Of a stretch of DNA of 64,000 bases, positions 26,815-35,074 are shown one piece after another. The DNA comes from Tunicatimonas pelagia (GTDB taxonomy: Bacteria > Bacteroidota > Bacteroidia > Cytophagales > Cyclobacteriaceae). The stretch's first letter is position 1. The number at the start of each line of letters is the position of its first letter. A program made the position numbers and the translations under genes. A model generated the notes under the pieces. The model searched no databases. It worked only from the letters and a program-made list of their open reading frames with translations, and was not told the DNA's origin. Where the stretch lies: positions 5,708,501 to 5,772,500 of the forward strand of contig NZ_CP120683.1 in assembly GCF_030506325.1 (NCBI RefSeq), in the 5' to 3' direction.

Positions 26815-27621
26815 TTACCTGTTCTGCTGATTCAGAAATTGTTGTAACTCAGCGAGTTTGTCGGTGTTAATCAAATCTACTTCGGCTTCCAGCAGTGTTT
26901 TCCACACTAAAGCATTCTCAGGAGTAGCCCACAACCGCACTTTTTTGCCTTCCTGATGAGCAGTTCGGGTAATTTTCCGAAGCTTTTTAAGCTGCTTACG
27001 CGAAAGAGGTTCTTTACCATCCCAATCAATAACAGCTCGGTAATGCTGACTGATCACCGGCATAAATTCAGCCGAATAGCCTTGGGCTAAATCAGCGGGG
27101 CGACCGTCAATACTTACCCAGCGCAGAGGTTCCTGCCGTACTTGCTCAATTGGACGATTACCGGATAAGAATATAGTCACCGCCCCTGGGTGGTATGTAT
27201 CGTTTTCAGTGTAACTTAGCATATCTTGGTAGGGGTGCAGTACTTCTTTCAGACGATTGTAAGTAGATTTAGCCTCCGTTTTGAAGTCAAGCATTAGGTA
27301 GAAATCGCCGTTGTATCCAGCGTAAACCTTTCCGTTTTGCTGGGTAACCCGTTGTTGAAGTGGCTCAAGATAAGCTTCTTCTAAAGTAGGTAGCGAGTGA
27401 GAACCTTCGGGCCTATCGTGGCCTACGTAGAGCTTTCCGTCAATAAGTAGTATGTCAGCTTCTACACTGGTAAACCCGTGGGCTAGTGCATCCAGTAGGG
27501 GGCGTTCGTGCTGATAGTCGTTGTGGGCGTGAGCATTGGGGAGCGGAGTAACTTGCGCCCAGCCTACCAGATTGATACTGAAGATGAGCGAGAGCAACCA
27601 TAGTAGTTTCAGAGTAGGCAT
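26815..27621 (-). CDS. Secreted PI-PLC/GDPD-type phosphodiesterase family protein (AIM6-like)
   Basis: 268 residues with a signal peptide ending at about WAQ. The catalytic face follows: NAHAHNDYQHERPLLDALAH near residue 30, and SVEADILLIDGKLYVGHD, which holds the acidic metal ligands and second His seen in the glycerophosphodiester phosphodiesterase TIM barrel. The core LMLDFKTEAKSTYNRL and the C-terminal GKKVRLWATPENALVWK support this. Substrate in the envelope would be a glycerophosphodiester or phosphoinositide-like lipid. Eukaryotic relatives include AIM6. The gene lies downstream of the flavodoxin-like gene on the same strand. Confidence 0.8.
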   Translation of the reverse strand: MPTLKLLWLLSLIFSINLVGWAQVTPLPNAHAHNDYQHERPLLDALAHGFTSVEADILLIDGKLYVGHDRPEGSHSLPTLEEAYLEPLQQRVTQQNGKVYAGYNGDFYLMLDFKTEAKSTYNRLKEVLHPYQDMLSYTENDTYHPGAVTIFLSGNRPIEQVRQEPLRWVSIDGRPADLAQGYSAEFMPVISQHYRAVIDWDGKEPLSRKQLKKLRKITRTAHQEGKKVRLWATPENALVWKTLLEAEVDLINTDKLAELQQFLNQQNR

Positions 27622-27642
27622 GAGGGTAGTGGTTTAACCCGA

Positions 27643-28227
27643 CTAAGATAGTAGTTTTTCTCCGATAGACTCGCCCCAGGCCCGAGCTAAATCCTTGGCA
27701 ACGTCGGTGTTTTTCTCATCCATTCGGCTTTCATTATTAGGGTGTAACAGCCAGTACGTTCGAGAGCCGATCAAGAGAGCGTCTGTGGCAAGAATCGCTG
27801 ATTCCAGTTTCCGTTGAGAGCGAGTGGTTTCGCCCGCGCCCATCGTAATAGCCACTACCATTTTGCCTTCTAGTGCCGGGTGATCACGAATAAATTGCTG
27901 AATGAGCCAGTCGGGTGCCCAGTTGTAGGTGTTGGCAAAGAAAACGTAAAGATCATAGGCTTCTTTCTTATGGGCCAACTCAATTGTAGCAATTTTTGCC
28001 GAGAATCCGTGGTGGCTCAACCCTTCCGCAAAGCTTCGGCATACTTGTTCATCTAGATTATAGATTGGGTCAGGGTTGTAAATAATTAGAGCTTTCTTAG
28101 GAGAAGACTCATCGCCAACCGCTACTATTTGTTGCTCTCCCGTGTATTGAACCCAGAAGGTCATACCCGTCCAGAAGAATAAAATTACCCCAATAACGTA
28201 GGCAATTACTTTAATACGCGGTTTCAT
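27643..28227 (-). CDS. Flavodoxin-like protein with N-terminal membrane anchor
   Basis: 194 residues. A hydrophobic helix at residues 6-26 precedes a flavodoxin-like domain (strand KALIIYNPDPIYNLDEQVCRS; helix; AYDLYVFFANTYNWAPDW; KMVVAITMGAGETTRS). The phosphate-binding loop (NPDPIYNLDEQV) is not the canonical TGxTE/NT, so FMN binding is uncertain. It is the host gene immediately left of the Mu-like insertion, whose start codon lies about 88 bp from the target site. Confidence 0.65.
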   Translation of the reverse strand: MKPRIKVIAYVIGVILFFWTGMTFWVQYTGEQQIVAVGDESSPKKALIIYNPDPIYNLDEQVCRSFAEGLSHHGFSAKIATIELAHKKEAYDLYVFFANTYNWAPDWLIQQFIRDHPALEGKMVVAITMGAGETTRSQRKLESAILATDALLIGSRTYWLLHPNNESRMDEKNTDVAKDLARAWGESIGEKLLS

Positions 28228-28308
28228 AGGATTGCAAGGTTATTGAGTTGAGAATTTCAACCACAGCAAATCCAACACATCCTACTATATTCTACGATTC
28301 TAAGATGG

Positions 28309-28314
28309 AATAGT
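28309..28314. repeat. Target-site duplication, left copy (AATAGT)
   Basis: Identical to the hexamer at 43876-43881. Neighbouring bases differ (G/A on the left, C/G on the right), so the direct repeat is exactly 6 bp. A true 5-bp duplication of AATAG or ATAGT is possible with one chance match. Confidence 0.75.
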
Positions 28315-28320
28315 ATTAAG

Positions 28321-28338
28321 GGGCAAACGAAAGGTCAA
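28321..28338 (+). repeat. Left terminal transposase-like site L1
   Basis: GGGCAAACGAAAGGTCAA lies 6 bp inside the left boundary. It matches the right terminal site R1 on the other strand (GGTCAAACAAAAAGTCAA) at 15 of 18 positions. Presumed transposase recognition site by analogy with Mu attL. Confidence 0.75.
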
Positions 28339-28434
28339 TAAGGGGGTAAAATTGATTTCTTTATTTTATAGGTGTAAGTGACTGATTGATAAAGCGTTAT
28401 GAGGGGATAAGAAAGTTTTTGACGAAAAGCTGGA

Positions 28435-28452
28435 GTTCAAACGAAAAGTCAA
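28435..28452 (+). repeat. Internal left transposase-like site L2
   Basis: GTTCAAACGAAAAGTCAA, 114 bp inside L1, same orientation. It is the inverted counterpart of R2 at 43829-43846, matching the full 18 bases. Confidence 0.8.
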
Positions 28453-28534
28453 CTTCTTCCGGTTTCTGCTGTTTTTGACAACTTTTAATGCAAAAAATGA
28501 GGGGATAAATTCCATTTACGCTATTTGACTTCCA

Positions 28535-29389
28535 TTATTCGGAAGGAGTATTTTTCGACCGACATTCTTCTTTGGATACACTCCACTTCTCATAAAACTT
28601 CTTTTCGTCCATTGTTGCACAGTCATATTCTTTTTCAATCTGTTGGCTATCGAGTGTACTTCCTTGTATCACCACTTGATATGCATGAGGGTATAAGGGA
28701 ACAATTATATTTTTAAGTAGCGTGTTTATATCTTTACTTATTGTCTTGAGTAATTCATCCATCGATTTGGCTTCTCCAAGAATTTGATCAACTGCTGTAA
28801 AAGCCTCATTTTCAGTTCTTTTACCATTAACAACCCCCATAAAAATCGCAGCCATCTCTATTCTATATGTATCATAGATATGCTCCAGAACTCTATTGAA
28901 ATCTCTATAATCAGGATAAAAGAAAGCCTTTAGTATTTCTAGTTTATTGGGTCTGCCTTTCCAGTATTCAATTTCCAAATGCATCACTTTCCTTATCTTA
29001 GAATTCTCCTCCTCATCGTCAGATAGATTATTAAATAACATGCTACTCGATGAGGCAGGCTGCTCTTTGCCTACTTTTTGACTTTTTTTTGTCCCGGACA
29101 GATTTGTGACACGATCCGTGACATTGGCAGTTTCAAATATGTCATTATTTTCATACTCTATAATTTCGTTAAGTATTTTTTCATCTAACTTTTTTGCAAT
29201 TAGAGTATTTAGATCGATTTCAAAAAAATCGGCAATTTTAACAAGATCGTTTATATCAGGCATAGATTTTCCGTGCTCATAGCTACTAATGGCACTTTTC
29301 TTCTTATCTAACAGATTTGCTAGATCGGTTTGAGTAGCTTTGCGGGCTTTTCTCAACAGTTTGATATTATTGGAAAAATGATTATCCAT
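28535..29389 (-). CDS. XRE-type prophage repressor
   Basis: 284 residues with an N-terminal XRE helix-turn-helix (residues 8-62; ATQTDLANLLDKKKSAISSY, then the NDLVKIADFFEIDLNTLI recognition). The remaining 220 residues are mixed charged helices with no recognised peptidase or other domain. It is divergent from the ner-like and transposase genes and shares a compact 86-bp control region with them, the normal layout for a Mu c-type repressor. Function as lysogeny repressor is inferred from position. Confidence 0.85.
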   Translation of the reverse strand: MDNHFSNNIKLLRKARKATQTDLANLLDKKKSAISSYEHGKSMPDINDLVKIADFFEIDLNTLIAKKLDEKILNEIIEYENNDIFETANVTDRVTNLSGTKKSQKVGKEQPASSSSMLFNNLSDDEEENSKIRKVMHLEIEYWKGRPNKLEILKAFFYPDYRDFNRVLEHIYDTYRIEMAAIFMGVVNGKRTENEAFTAVDQILGEAKSMDELLKTISKDINTLLKNIIVPLYPHAYQVVIQGSTLDSQQIEKEYDCATMDEKKFYEKWSVSKEECRSKNTPSE

Positions 29390-29413
29390 TATCTTTTTAT
29401 TGATCGATAATAA

Positions 29414-29444
29414 TTGACTTAAAGTACAAAATTAACTAACTTTG
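29414..29444 (+). promoter_or_regulatory. Bacteroidota-type promoter for the transposition operon
   Basis: TTG at 29414-29416 followed after 20 nt by TAACTTTG (29437-29444), which fits the Bacteroidota -33 TTG / -7 TAnnTTTG consensus. The -7 box sits in an imperfect dyad TTAAC(N9)GTTAA. ACTT-A-AAGT (29417-29425) and ACTTAAAAGT (about 29465-29474) are further short dyads, possibly repressor sites. The Ner-like start codon is at 29476. Confidence 0.65.
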
Positions 29445-29475
29445 TGTTAAAGGTAATAAATAAAACTTAAAAGTT

Positions 29476-29691
29476 ATGATTAACCGAAAAGAGATAAAGC
29501 ACGCATTGCCACACGGCAAGCTATCGGAAATAGCTAAAGAGGCTGGGGTCTCAAAACCTTCGGTCAGTATCTGGTTTGCCGGAAAGATCAACAGCGAACG
29601 AATCGAAAAGGCAGCTGTCAAAATCTATGTACAGCATAAAAAAGAGCGCAATAAGCTGAAGAAAGAATTGCAATCGGTAGAAAATTTGTAG
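29476..29691 (+). CDS. Ner/Cro-like small HTH protein
   Basis: A 71-residue protein. Residues 12-46 form a helix-turn-helix (LPHGKLSEIAKEAGVSKPSV, then SIWFAGKIN). The C-terminal half is a charged helix. It lies between the repressor control region and the transposase, 3 bp upstream of the transposase ATG, the position of Ner in Mu-like phages, where it modulates early transcription. Target is inferred. Confidence 0.75.
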   Translation: MINRKEIKHALPHGKLSEIAKEAGVSKPSVSIWFAGKINSERIEKAAVKIYVQHKKERNKLKKELQSVENL

Positions 29692-29694
29692 CAC

Positions 29695-31773
29695 ATGCGG
29701 GACGGGAAAAACTTTTTGATAGGAGATATACCTCATATTTCTCGAGAATACATGCGACGGCATGGTATCGAGGATGGTGCAATAAGGCAAGATCAACGGC
29801 GGGATCGTGAGAAAGGTACCAACCGTTGGAGCCAGAACTACATCCAATATAAAGACATACCTGGTCCTACAAAAGAATCACTTCCTGACCGGGAAAGCAT
29901 TGTTGCCGAAATTGAGCTTGAAGCAACTAAGAGCAAATTAGCTGGCCAAAATCAAAAGCTTAGAGAGCAAGTGTTTCGTTTAAACGAGGCAGTGTCAAAA
30001 TGGCAAAAACACCGGAATCAGGTAATGAATGATATACGCTGTAAGGATTTGACCTCTCACGAAATAAAGCAGGTATGTAGAAAAGTAGCTTTGTACCGAG
30101 AGCTACTAGTAATGAAAAAAGAGGGGGTGCGAGGAAGATTTGAAGCATACCAACAGGTTTCAATTACTAATTATAAGAAGTTCAAAAACGATTCAAGTTT
30201 ATCTAGAAAGTTAACTATAGCCGAACAGGACGTAGTAGGCGCAATACTCCATCAAGGTAGAGGAAACTCTAATTCTCGAAAAACAACTAAAGAACACGAA
30301 GAATGGATAATATTTTATTCTACCATAGGAAAGGCGTATTCACCCTCTCAGATTCTAGAGCGAGTGAATTGTTTGTGTGGCATTTACGAGCTTAACGAAA
30401 TAAGCCTTTCCAGTGTAAAGCGAGTGCGGAATATTCCGAACAATCATGAGCTTATTGAGGTGTTTGATAGAGATCAGAGCACGCGCACCACACTGAAACT
30501 TGCATTACCGCTTCATGCAGGTGACCAGTATCAGGTAGATGAATATAAGTTAGAATTCTATTATGATGATGAAAGAACCAATGGTAGTCAGTGGAATACC
30601 ATGTACCTATTTACGGTAATGGATGTTTACAGCCGGAAAATTGTGGCTTACAACTTTAACGAGGTAAGTGACCGTTGGCTATTTCTCAGTACACTTAAAA
30701 TGGCAGTAAAACTCTATGGTTTTTTACCTCACGAAATTGTCTCAGATAATCATTCAGCAAACCAAACCTTTGAGGTTAAGGATTTTAAAGATGCACTGGA
30801 TAAGCTAGAGGTTACATGGACAGTAGATAGCAACCCACGCAGGAAAGCAGTTCTGGAGCGATGGCACGACACTTTTCAGAATAGCATGAAACATTATTTT
30901 GGCTTTAAAGGAGGGTCGCCAAAAGACAAACGACAGGGTAGTAGACCTGCTGAACGCCTTCTTAAGCTATACACCAAACGAAGCAATGTCCGTGACCGAA
31001 ATGGTCTTATCCTTTTGGCAATGGAGGGAATTGAGCGGTACAATAATACCCCTTTACCCAAGCGCAAGGGAAAAACGCCCAATGAGCTATTTAAAGAGTC
31101 AAAAAAGCCTAATGTAGTTCCGGTAGATGATGAAACACTAATTAACCTGTTTTGGCTCAAGGCGGAAGAAACAATTAGAGATTCAAAAGTAGTATTTACA
31201 CGACAAAAGATAACGCATGAATACCCATTGGCTTTTGCTTCTCACGAAATCCGCCAGCAGTGGAATAATCAGAAAGTAATCGTGTGCTACGACGAGAAAG
31301 ATTACTCGGAAATATTTATTCTCGATCCATCTAACAGACGACTGATTACAAGCTTAAAAGAAATGCCTAATCTACACGGGGATAAAGCCAATCAGACCAA
31401 AGAAGATTTGGACTACATGGCTAAGATAGCGGCGAAAGACAAAGCCTATAATAACCATCTAAAGCAGCAAATTGAAAGTTTGGGAAGTAGCATTGTGTCT
31501 AGAATTACCCCTGATGCTTCTCACTATATGACTCATGGAAAAGAGGTTGCCCGACAAGCTGAGGACATTTACATGAGAAATGAGCTTATGGAAATTCAAG
31601 GAATTGATCCTGACAACATTAAACCTATCAATGAGAAAAGTGATCTGGAACTGAGTCCGGCGACTAGACCCATCCTAGCCCGTCAGGAGAAGGAGGGGCG
31701 AGCTATCAAAAACGCCTTCAAAGGTGATAGAAACCTGTCTATTTACATTCCTGATGAAGAGGATGAAGAATAA
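29695..31773 (+). CDS. MuA-type DDE transposase
   Basis: A 692-residue transposase. The N-terminal 250 residues carry charged helices and end-binding regions. The catalytic RNase H-like core spans about residues 270-400 with the DDE triad Asp282 (QVDEY), Asp351 (VSDNH) and Glu388 (VLERWHDTF). The residue after it, with KxxxKTPNELF (residue about 460), matches the Mu-type C-terminal beta-barrel region. Only 36 residues separate the second Asp from the Glu, unlike MuA with about 55, and closer to Tn552/IS481-type spacing. The residues look intact. It is transcribed with the ner-like gene. It should bind the repeats at each end and catalyse strand transfer. Confidence 0.92.
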   Translation: MRDGKNFLIGDIPHISREYMRRHGIEDGAIRQDQRRDREKGTNRWSQNYIQYKDIPGPTKESLPDRESIVAEIELEATKSKLAGQNQKLREQVFRLNEAVSKWQKHRNQVMNDIRCKDLTSHEIKQVCRKVALYRELLVMKKEGVRGRFEAYQQVSITNYKKFKNDSSLSRKLTIAEQDVVGAILHQGRGNSNSRKTTKEHEEWIIFYSTIGKAYSPSQILERVNCLCGIYELNEISLSSVKRVRNIPNNHELIEVFDRDQSTRTTLKLALPLHAGDQYQVDEYKLEFYYDDERTNGSQWNTMYLFTVMDVYSRKIVAYNFNEVSDRWLFLSTLKMAVKLYGFLPHEIVSDNHSANQTFEVKDFKDALDKLEVTWTVDSNPRRKAVLERWHDTFQNSMKHYFGFKGGSPKDKRQGSRPAERLLKLYTKRSNVRDRNGLILLAMEGIERYNNTPLPKRKGKTPNELFKESKKPNVVPVDDETLINLFWLKAEETIRDSKVVFTRQKITHEYPLAFASHEIRQQWNNQKVIVCYDEKDYSEIFILDPSNRRLITSLKEMPNLHGDKANQTKEDLDYMAKIAAKDKAYNNHLKQQIESLGSSIVSRITPDASHYMTHGKEVARQAEDIYMRNELMEIQGIDPDNIKPINEKSDLELSPATRPILARQEKEGRAIKNAFKGDRNLSIYIPDEEDEE

Positions 31774-31777
31774 AAAA

Positions 31778-31801
31778 AGCCGCTGGGACGGGATAGCGGC
31801 T
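31778..31801 (-). terminator. Hairpin between transposase and ATPase genes
   Basis: AGCCGCT / AGCGGCT with a 10-nt loop, preceded on the plus strand by seven A residues, so on the minus strand the hairpin is followed by a T-run. On the plus strand there is no T-run, so it may attenuate rather than stop the early operon. It could equally terminate antisense transcription. Confidence 0.5.
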
Positions 31802-31836
31802 CCTGTTAATGCTTGTAAAACCAAACAATAATAATA

Positions 31837-32703
31837 ATGACGAATTTAGTTGAAAAACATGACATTCAAAAGAAACTTGTTGTATATCAGCAAGAAACTG
31901 GGCTAAGTTATGGGCACATTGCTCAACAAGTAGGATGTAGTACAGCCATTATTAGCAACGTCGCCAACGGGAAGTTTGATAACATCAGCCCTGCTATGTT
32001 GCAAAAGGTCAATCAGGTAGTTACCTCTCAAAAGGAGAGTTTTCATGTCCTGACTACCAACAATTTCAATGATATTTTTAAGACCTGTCAACAGGCAAAA
32101 TCTCATCAATTTATGATTGGGCTGATTGGGGATACAGGACTAGGTAAAACCCTAGCCCTAAAAGAATTCTCCCGACGTAAGCAGGTCTACTATATTGAGT
32201 ACTGTCCAACTATGACTCCCAAGAACTTTTTTGAGGAGCTCCTAAAAGCAATGGGTGTAGCTTTCATCGGGTCAAAGCATGAAATGCTGAACCGGATTGC
32301 TGAGGAACTTAATGCGGTGAGAAATACCCTGTTAATCATTGATGAGGTAGGTCAAATGAGCCAAGCAATGTTTCAGTATCTACATACGCTACGAAACAAA
32401 ACTATGTTCAATGCCGGAATGGTGCTCTCTGGGATGCCTTACTTTGAAGAGTATCTCAAGAAGCTAGTCCGGCAGCAAAAGCAGGGGGCATCGGAGTTCT
32501 TTCGTAGAATTAATCTGTGGCAATACCTCAAGGTGCCCACTAAGAAGGAAAAGCGGAATATGTGTATGGCCTACGGTATTCATGATGAATCTGTCATTGG
32601 CGAAATGAATAAGTACCGCGACTTCGGAAGTCTGTACAATGGCATATTGTTTCATCAGCTATTAAACGCTCCACTCAAAGAAAAAGAGATCGCCACCCTT
32701 TAA
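31837..32703 (+). CDS. MuB-like AAA ATPase
   Basis: 288 residues with a short N-terminal HTH (residues 20-50; LSYGHIAQQVGCSTAIISNV). The AAA ATPase follows: Walker A GDTGLGKT at 98-105, Walker B TLLIIDEVGQM near 165-175, and a sensor-like ending. This is the composition of MuB and Tn7 TnsC-type target selectors, which deliver target DNA to the transposase. It lies 64 bp after the transposase. No motif is missing, so it should be functional. Confidence 0.9.
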   Translation: MTNLVEKHDIQKKLVVYQQETGLSYGHIAQQVGCSTAIISNVANGKFDNISPAMLQKVNQVVTSQKESFHVLTTNNFNDIFKTCQQAKSHQFMIGLIGDTGLGKTLALKEFSRRKQVYYIEYCPTMTPKNFFEELLKAMGVAFIGSKHEMLNRIAEELNAVRNTLLIIDEVGQMSQAMFQYLHTLRNKTMFNAGMVLSGMPYFEEYLKKLVRQQKQGASEFFRRINLWQYLKVPTKKEKRNMCMAYGIHDESVIGEMNKYRDFGSLYNGILFHQLLNAPLKEKEIATL

Positions 32704-32713
32704 CGAACTACTC

Positions 32714-33106
32714 ATGAAACCACGAAAGCTAGAAACCTACGCCCAAAAAGCGCAAGCCTTAGCCGAACTCACCGAGCGGTTGAAGGAAGTACCCAATCCC
32801 GATATTCAGGATGCACTCCGTTTGGCGAAGCTTTGCCATGAAAAGATGCTACAGCATAAGCGAGCGATTCAGCAGCGAGAAAAGACCAATCGTCGATTAG
32901 AGAAAGCGATCAAGAAGGAGAAAGAAAAAGTCCGTATGCTTGAATCCGGCATTTACCAACATAGCTGCTCCTCAGAAACTATGTCAGAAATTATTCAACT
33001 ACAACGAAAACAAATTGCTGAACTGGAAGCCGAGCGAACCCGACTGAAAGCCAAGAAAAAAGCGCATTTACCTTTAAAATTCAATCCATTTATTCACCAA
33101 AACTAA
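32714..33106 (+). CDS. Coiled-coil phage protein
   Basis: 130 residues made almost entirely of charged heptad-like helix (for example RAIQQREKTNRRLEKAIKK). It ends with a basic tail. No family recognised. Its position 10 bp after the ATPase places it in the early operon of the element. Confidence 0.55.
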   Translation: MKPRKLETYAQKAQALAELTERLKEVPNPDIQDALRLAKLCHEKMLQHKRAIQQREKTNRRLEKAIKKEKEKVRMLESGIYQHSCSSETMSEIIQLQRKQIAELEAERTRLKAKKKAHLPLKFNPFIHQN

Positions 33107-33109
33107 TTT

Positions 33110-33499
33110 ATGATGATTCGATTTAATCAAGAAGAAAACCAGTACGAAGTAGTCATTCCACTTATAAACGGAGTACAGGAGGTAGCTACCTATCAAGAGG
33201 CTATCCAGGCGGTTGTAGAGGTCTGCAAGTATCACGACAGTGATGTATTTATCAACCCGCACTATGCTTACCAACTGATTAACCTGATGCACGTATTCAG
33301 CCTAGACATATGGCAAATGAGTGCGATAGAGAAAACGGGGGTGCTGGAACGAACAACTCATTTTGATACCCCTCCGAATATTACCAAGCTAGAAGAGGAG
33401 TTAGCAACCTTAAAACAACTGCTACAGAAAAAGGGGGTATACAATCCTACAGCAGATATGGCGCAGCCAGCTAGTACATGTGATGCACCCTTAAAGTAA
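33110..33499 (+). CDS. Hypothetical phage protein
   Basis: 129 residues, beginning MMIRFNQEENQYEVVIPLIN. The first half is strand-rich, the second half helical, ending with a Lys/Glu segment. The gene starts 3 bp after the preceding stop, which supports a real operonic gene. No function inferred. Confidence 0.6.
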   Translation: MMIRFNQEENQYEVVIPLINGVQEVATYQEAIQAVVEVCKYHDSDVFINPHYAYQLINLMHVFSLDIWQMSAIEKTGVLERTTHFDTPPNITKLEEELATLKQLLQKKGVYNPTADMAQPASTCDAPLK

Positions 33500-33552
33500 G
33501 GTCATTGATTCAACATATCACTATTAATTTTTTTTACTTAATCACCGCAATC

Positions 33553-34041
33553 ATGTCAGAAAGAAGAAGAACTTCAGAACAAAACCGTAAACTTCACCTG
33601 TTACTCCAGGATTTGGGATTGATGGACGAAAAGCCCTCCCTCGCCTTAGAATTTTCTAGGGGGCGAACTGAGCGAACCTCCCAACTAAGCCAGCAGGAAT
33701 GTCGGTTACTGATTGACCACCTTGACCAATTTGCTTCTAAGACTGTTCGCTCGGCTGAAATCATGCGCCGTAAAGTCTTTGTGTATTGCTATGCGTTGGG
33801 CTGGATCAGTCCGGCCCGTAGCCCCCAGGATCACGCCTTTAACCGAACGGTAATCGATAACTTCCTATTAAAGCGGGGTTATCGGAAAAAGAGACTTCAT
33901 GAGTACACTTATGAAGAGCTTCCGAAGCTACTGAATCAGTTTGAGCAAATTAGCAAGCACAATGAGGCTAGTCAGCATAACAAAAAAGTGGCCTCTATGC
34001 TACAGGAGCTTAATATTTCGGTGGCTGCCAAGGTTGCCTAA
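33553..34041 (+). CDS. GemA-like (gp16, DUF1018) protein
   Basis: 162 residues, starting at the ATG at 33553 (the longer frame adds a hydrophobic leader that does not fit). The sequence TSEQNRKLHLLLQDLGLMDE followed by ECRLLIDHLDQF and HEYTYEELPKLLNQF resembles GemA/gp16 of Mu, which modulates host gene expression and phage DNA processes. The similarity is by eye, so moderate. Confidence 0.6.
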   Translation: MSERRRTSEQNRKLHLLLQDLGLMDEKPSLALEFSRGRTERTSQLSQQECRLLIDHLDQFASKTVRSAEIMRRKVFVYCYALGWISPARSPQDHAFNRTVIDNFLLKRGYRKKRLHEYTYEELPKLLNQFEQISKHNEASQHNKKVASMLQELNISVAAKVA

Positions 34042-34055
34042 GCTATTTTTAAAGT

Positions 34056-34096
34056 AGGGTTTACGTGTTCATAAAGGATGCTTAAACCCTTTTTTA
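34056..34096 (+). terminator. Possible rho-independent terminator
   Basis: Stem AGGGTTTA / TAAACCCT with a 19-nt loop, then a run of seven T residues. The loop is long, but the T-run and location between the early genes and the next HTH gene fit a terminator. Confidence 0.55.
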
Positions 34097-34120
34097 TTCC
34101 CTACTAACCCCAATGAAAAC

Positions 34121-34486
34121 ATGGCCTATTCCAAAGAAACAAAACAACACGCCAAGCAGCTTTTTGAGCAAGGTAAACCAATCGCGGTTATTGCTTCACG
34201 GATAGGTTGTGACGAAAAAACGGTTCGTAATTGGATAAGTAAATACAATTGGCGGGGTGATGGGATACCAGCCGAGCACCCCACAATACCAAATCGGTCG
34301 GAAGCTACCGCCCTTGTGCGCAAGAAGCACCAATATATTTGGGAGCAATATGAGAAACTTATCTGGGACAGCGAACACCAAGTACGCCGTAACAAACGCG
34401 ACGTTATTCAAAAACTGGCTAATGAATTTTTTGTACGCCCAGTTACTGTTCGTAAAATCATTGCTAAAAAACAGGCCCAGCGATAA
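34121..34486 (+). CDS. HTH protein, possibly small-terminase-like
   Basis: 121 residues. An N-terminal helix-turn-helix (residues 10-45; PIAVIASRIGCDEKTVRNWI) matches the HTH_23/resolvase group used in small terminase subunits of several phages and in late regulators. A charged helical part follows with a second HTH-like element near the C-terminus (RPVTVRKII). No large terminase partner follows. Whether it is a packaging or regulatory protein is open. Confidence 0.55.
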   Translation: MAYSKETKQHAKQLFEQGKPIAVIASRIGCDEKTVRNWISKYNWRGDGIPAEHPTIPNRSEATALVRKKHQYIWEQYEKLIWDSEHQVRRNKRDVIQKLANEFFVRPVTVRKIIAKKQAQR

Positions 34487-34652
34487 GCCATTCCTTTCTC
34501 ATTCGTTACGCCCTCTCTTCTCTAATTGCCGAATTGTCCTAAATCCCGCTCGCCTTTACCAGAAAATACACTATCTACGTAATCCGGTGATTTTTTCCTT
34601 GCTATTCTCTCACTACTTCTTTCTCTTTGCTTTAAGACCAAAAAAAATACGG

Positions 34653-34907
34653 ATGAACCTAGCTACCCCAACCGACCCAGGGAGTTCAGAAGAGAAGTAC
34701 CGACAGTCCCGGCGTAAAAACATGGAAGTGCGCTACCGAAAGATACAGCAGCGCGAGCGGGAACTTGCTTCCCAAACCATCGAGGGGTTGTCGCTAACCA
34801 GTCATCAAGTTAAGCAAAAACTGATGAGCGAATTTGGGATTAGCTACCAGACCGTTTGCACTGCGTTGGCTTATCAATTCAGGTCAAAACAAAACAGGCA
34901 ATTTTAA
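34653..34907 (+). CDS. Small HTH-like protein
   Basis: 84 residues using the ATG at 34653. A longer frame would begin inside the previous gene and is rejected. The C-terminal half (LTSHQVKQKLMSEFGISYQT) is HTH-like and ends with a basic tail. The upstream 166 bp from 34487 are pyrimidine-rich and noncoding, which may house a promoter. Function unknown. Confidence 0.5.
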   Translation: MNLATPTDPGSSEEKYRQSRRKNMEVRYRKIQQRERELASQTIEGLSLTSHQVKQKLMSEFGISYQTVCTALAYQFRSKQNRQF

Positions 34908-35074
34908 AGCTCCCTACGGAGGGCTTGGTCAAATGAAAGGAACACTGCCTAAAAAATGCGATCGTCGATTCTGTGGGATTTTAAACACCTTTTAAACGCT
35001 CCTACGAAAGTGGGTAGCGGTTGGGCGGTAATCAATGTTTGACAACGAGGGCGATACCCTTAAATTTTAGAAAA

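Larger units (their letters stand above)
28228..28534. other. Left attachment region of the Mu-like element
   Basis: No gene. Host spacer up to 28314, then the element end with sites L1 (28321) and L2 (28435). A 12-bp direct repeat, ATGAGGGGATAA, occurs at 28399-28410 and 28497-28508 and could be a regulatory or accessory-protein site; nothing shows which. A partial L-like match, GACGAAAAGC, starts at 28421. Confidence 0.6.

Noticed and set aside
34257-34652. Long upstream extension of the small HTH gene at 34,653
   Set aside because: It overlaps the preceding HTH gene in another frame and reads through a pyrimidine-rich spacer; the ATG at 34653 is the sensible start.
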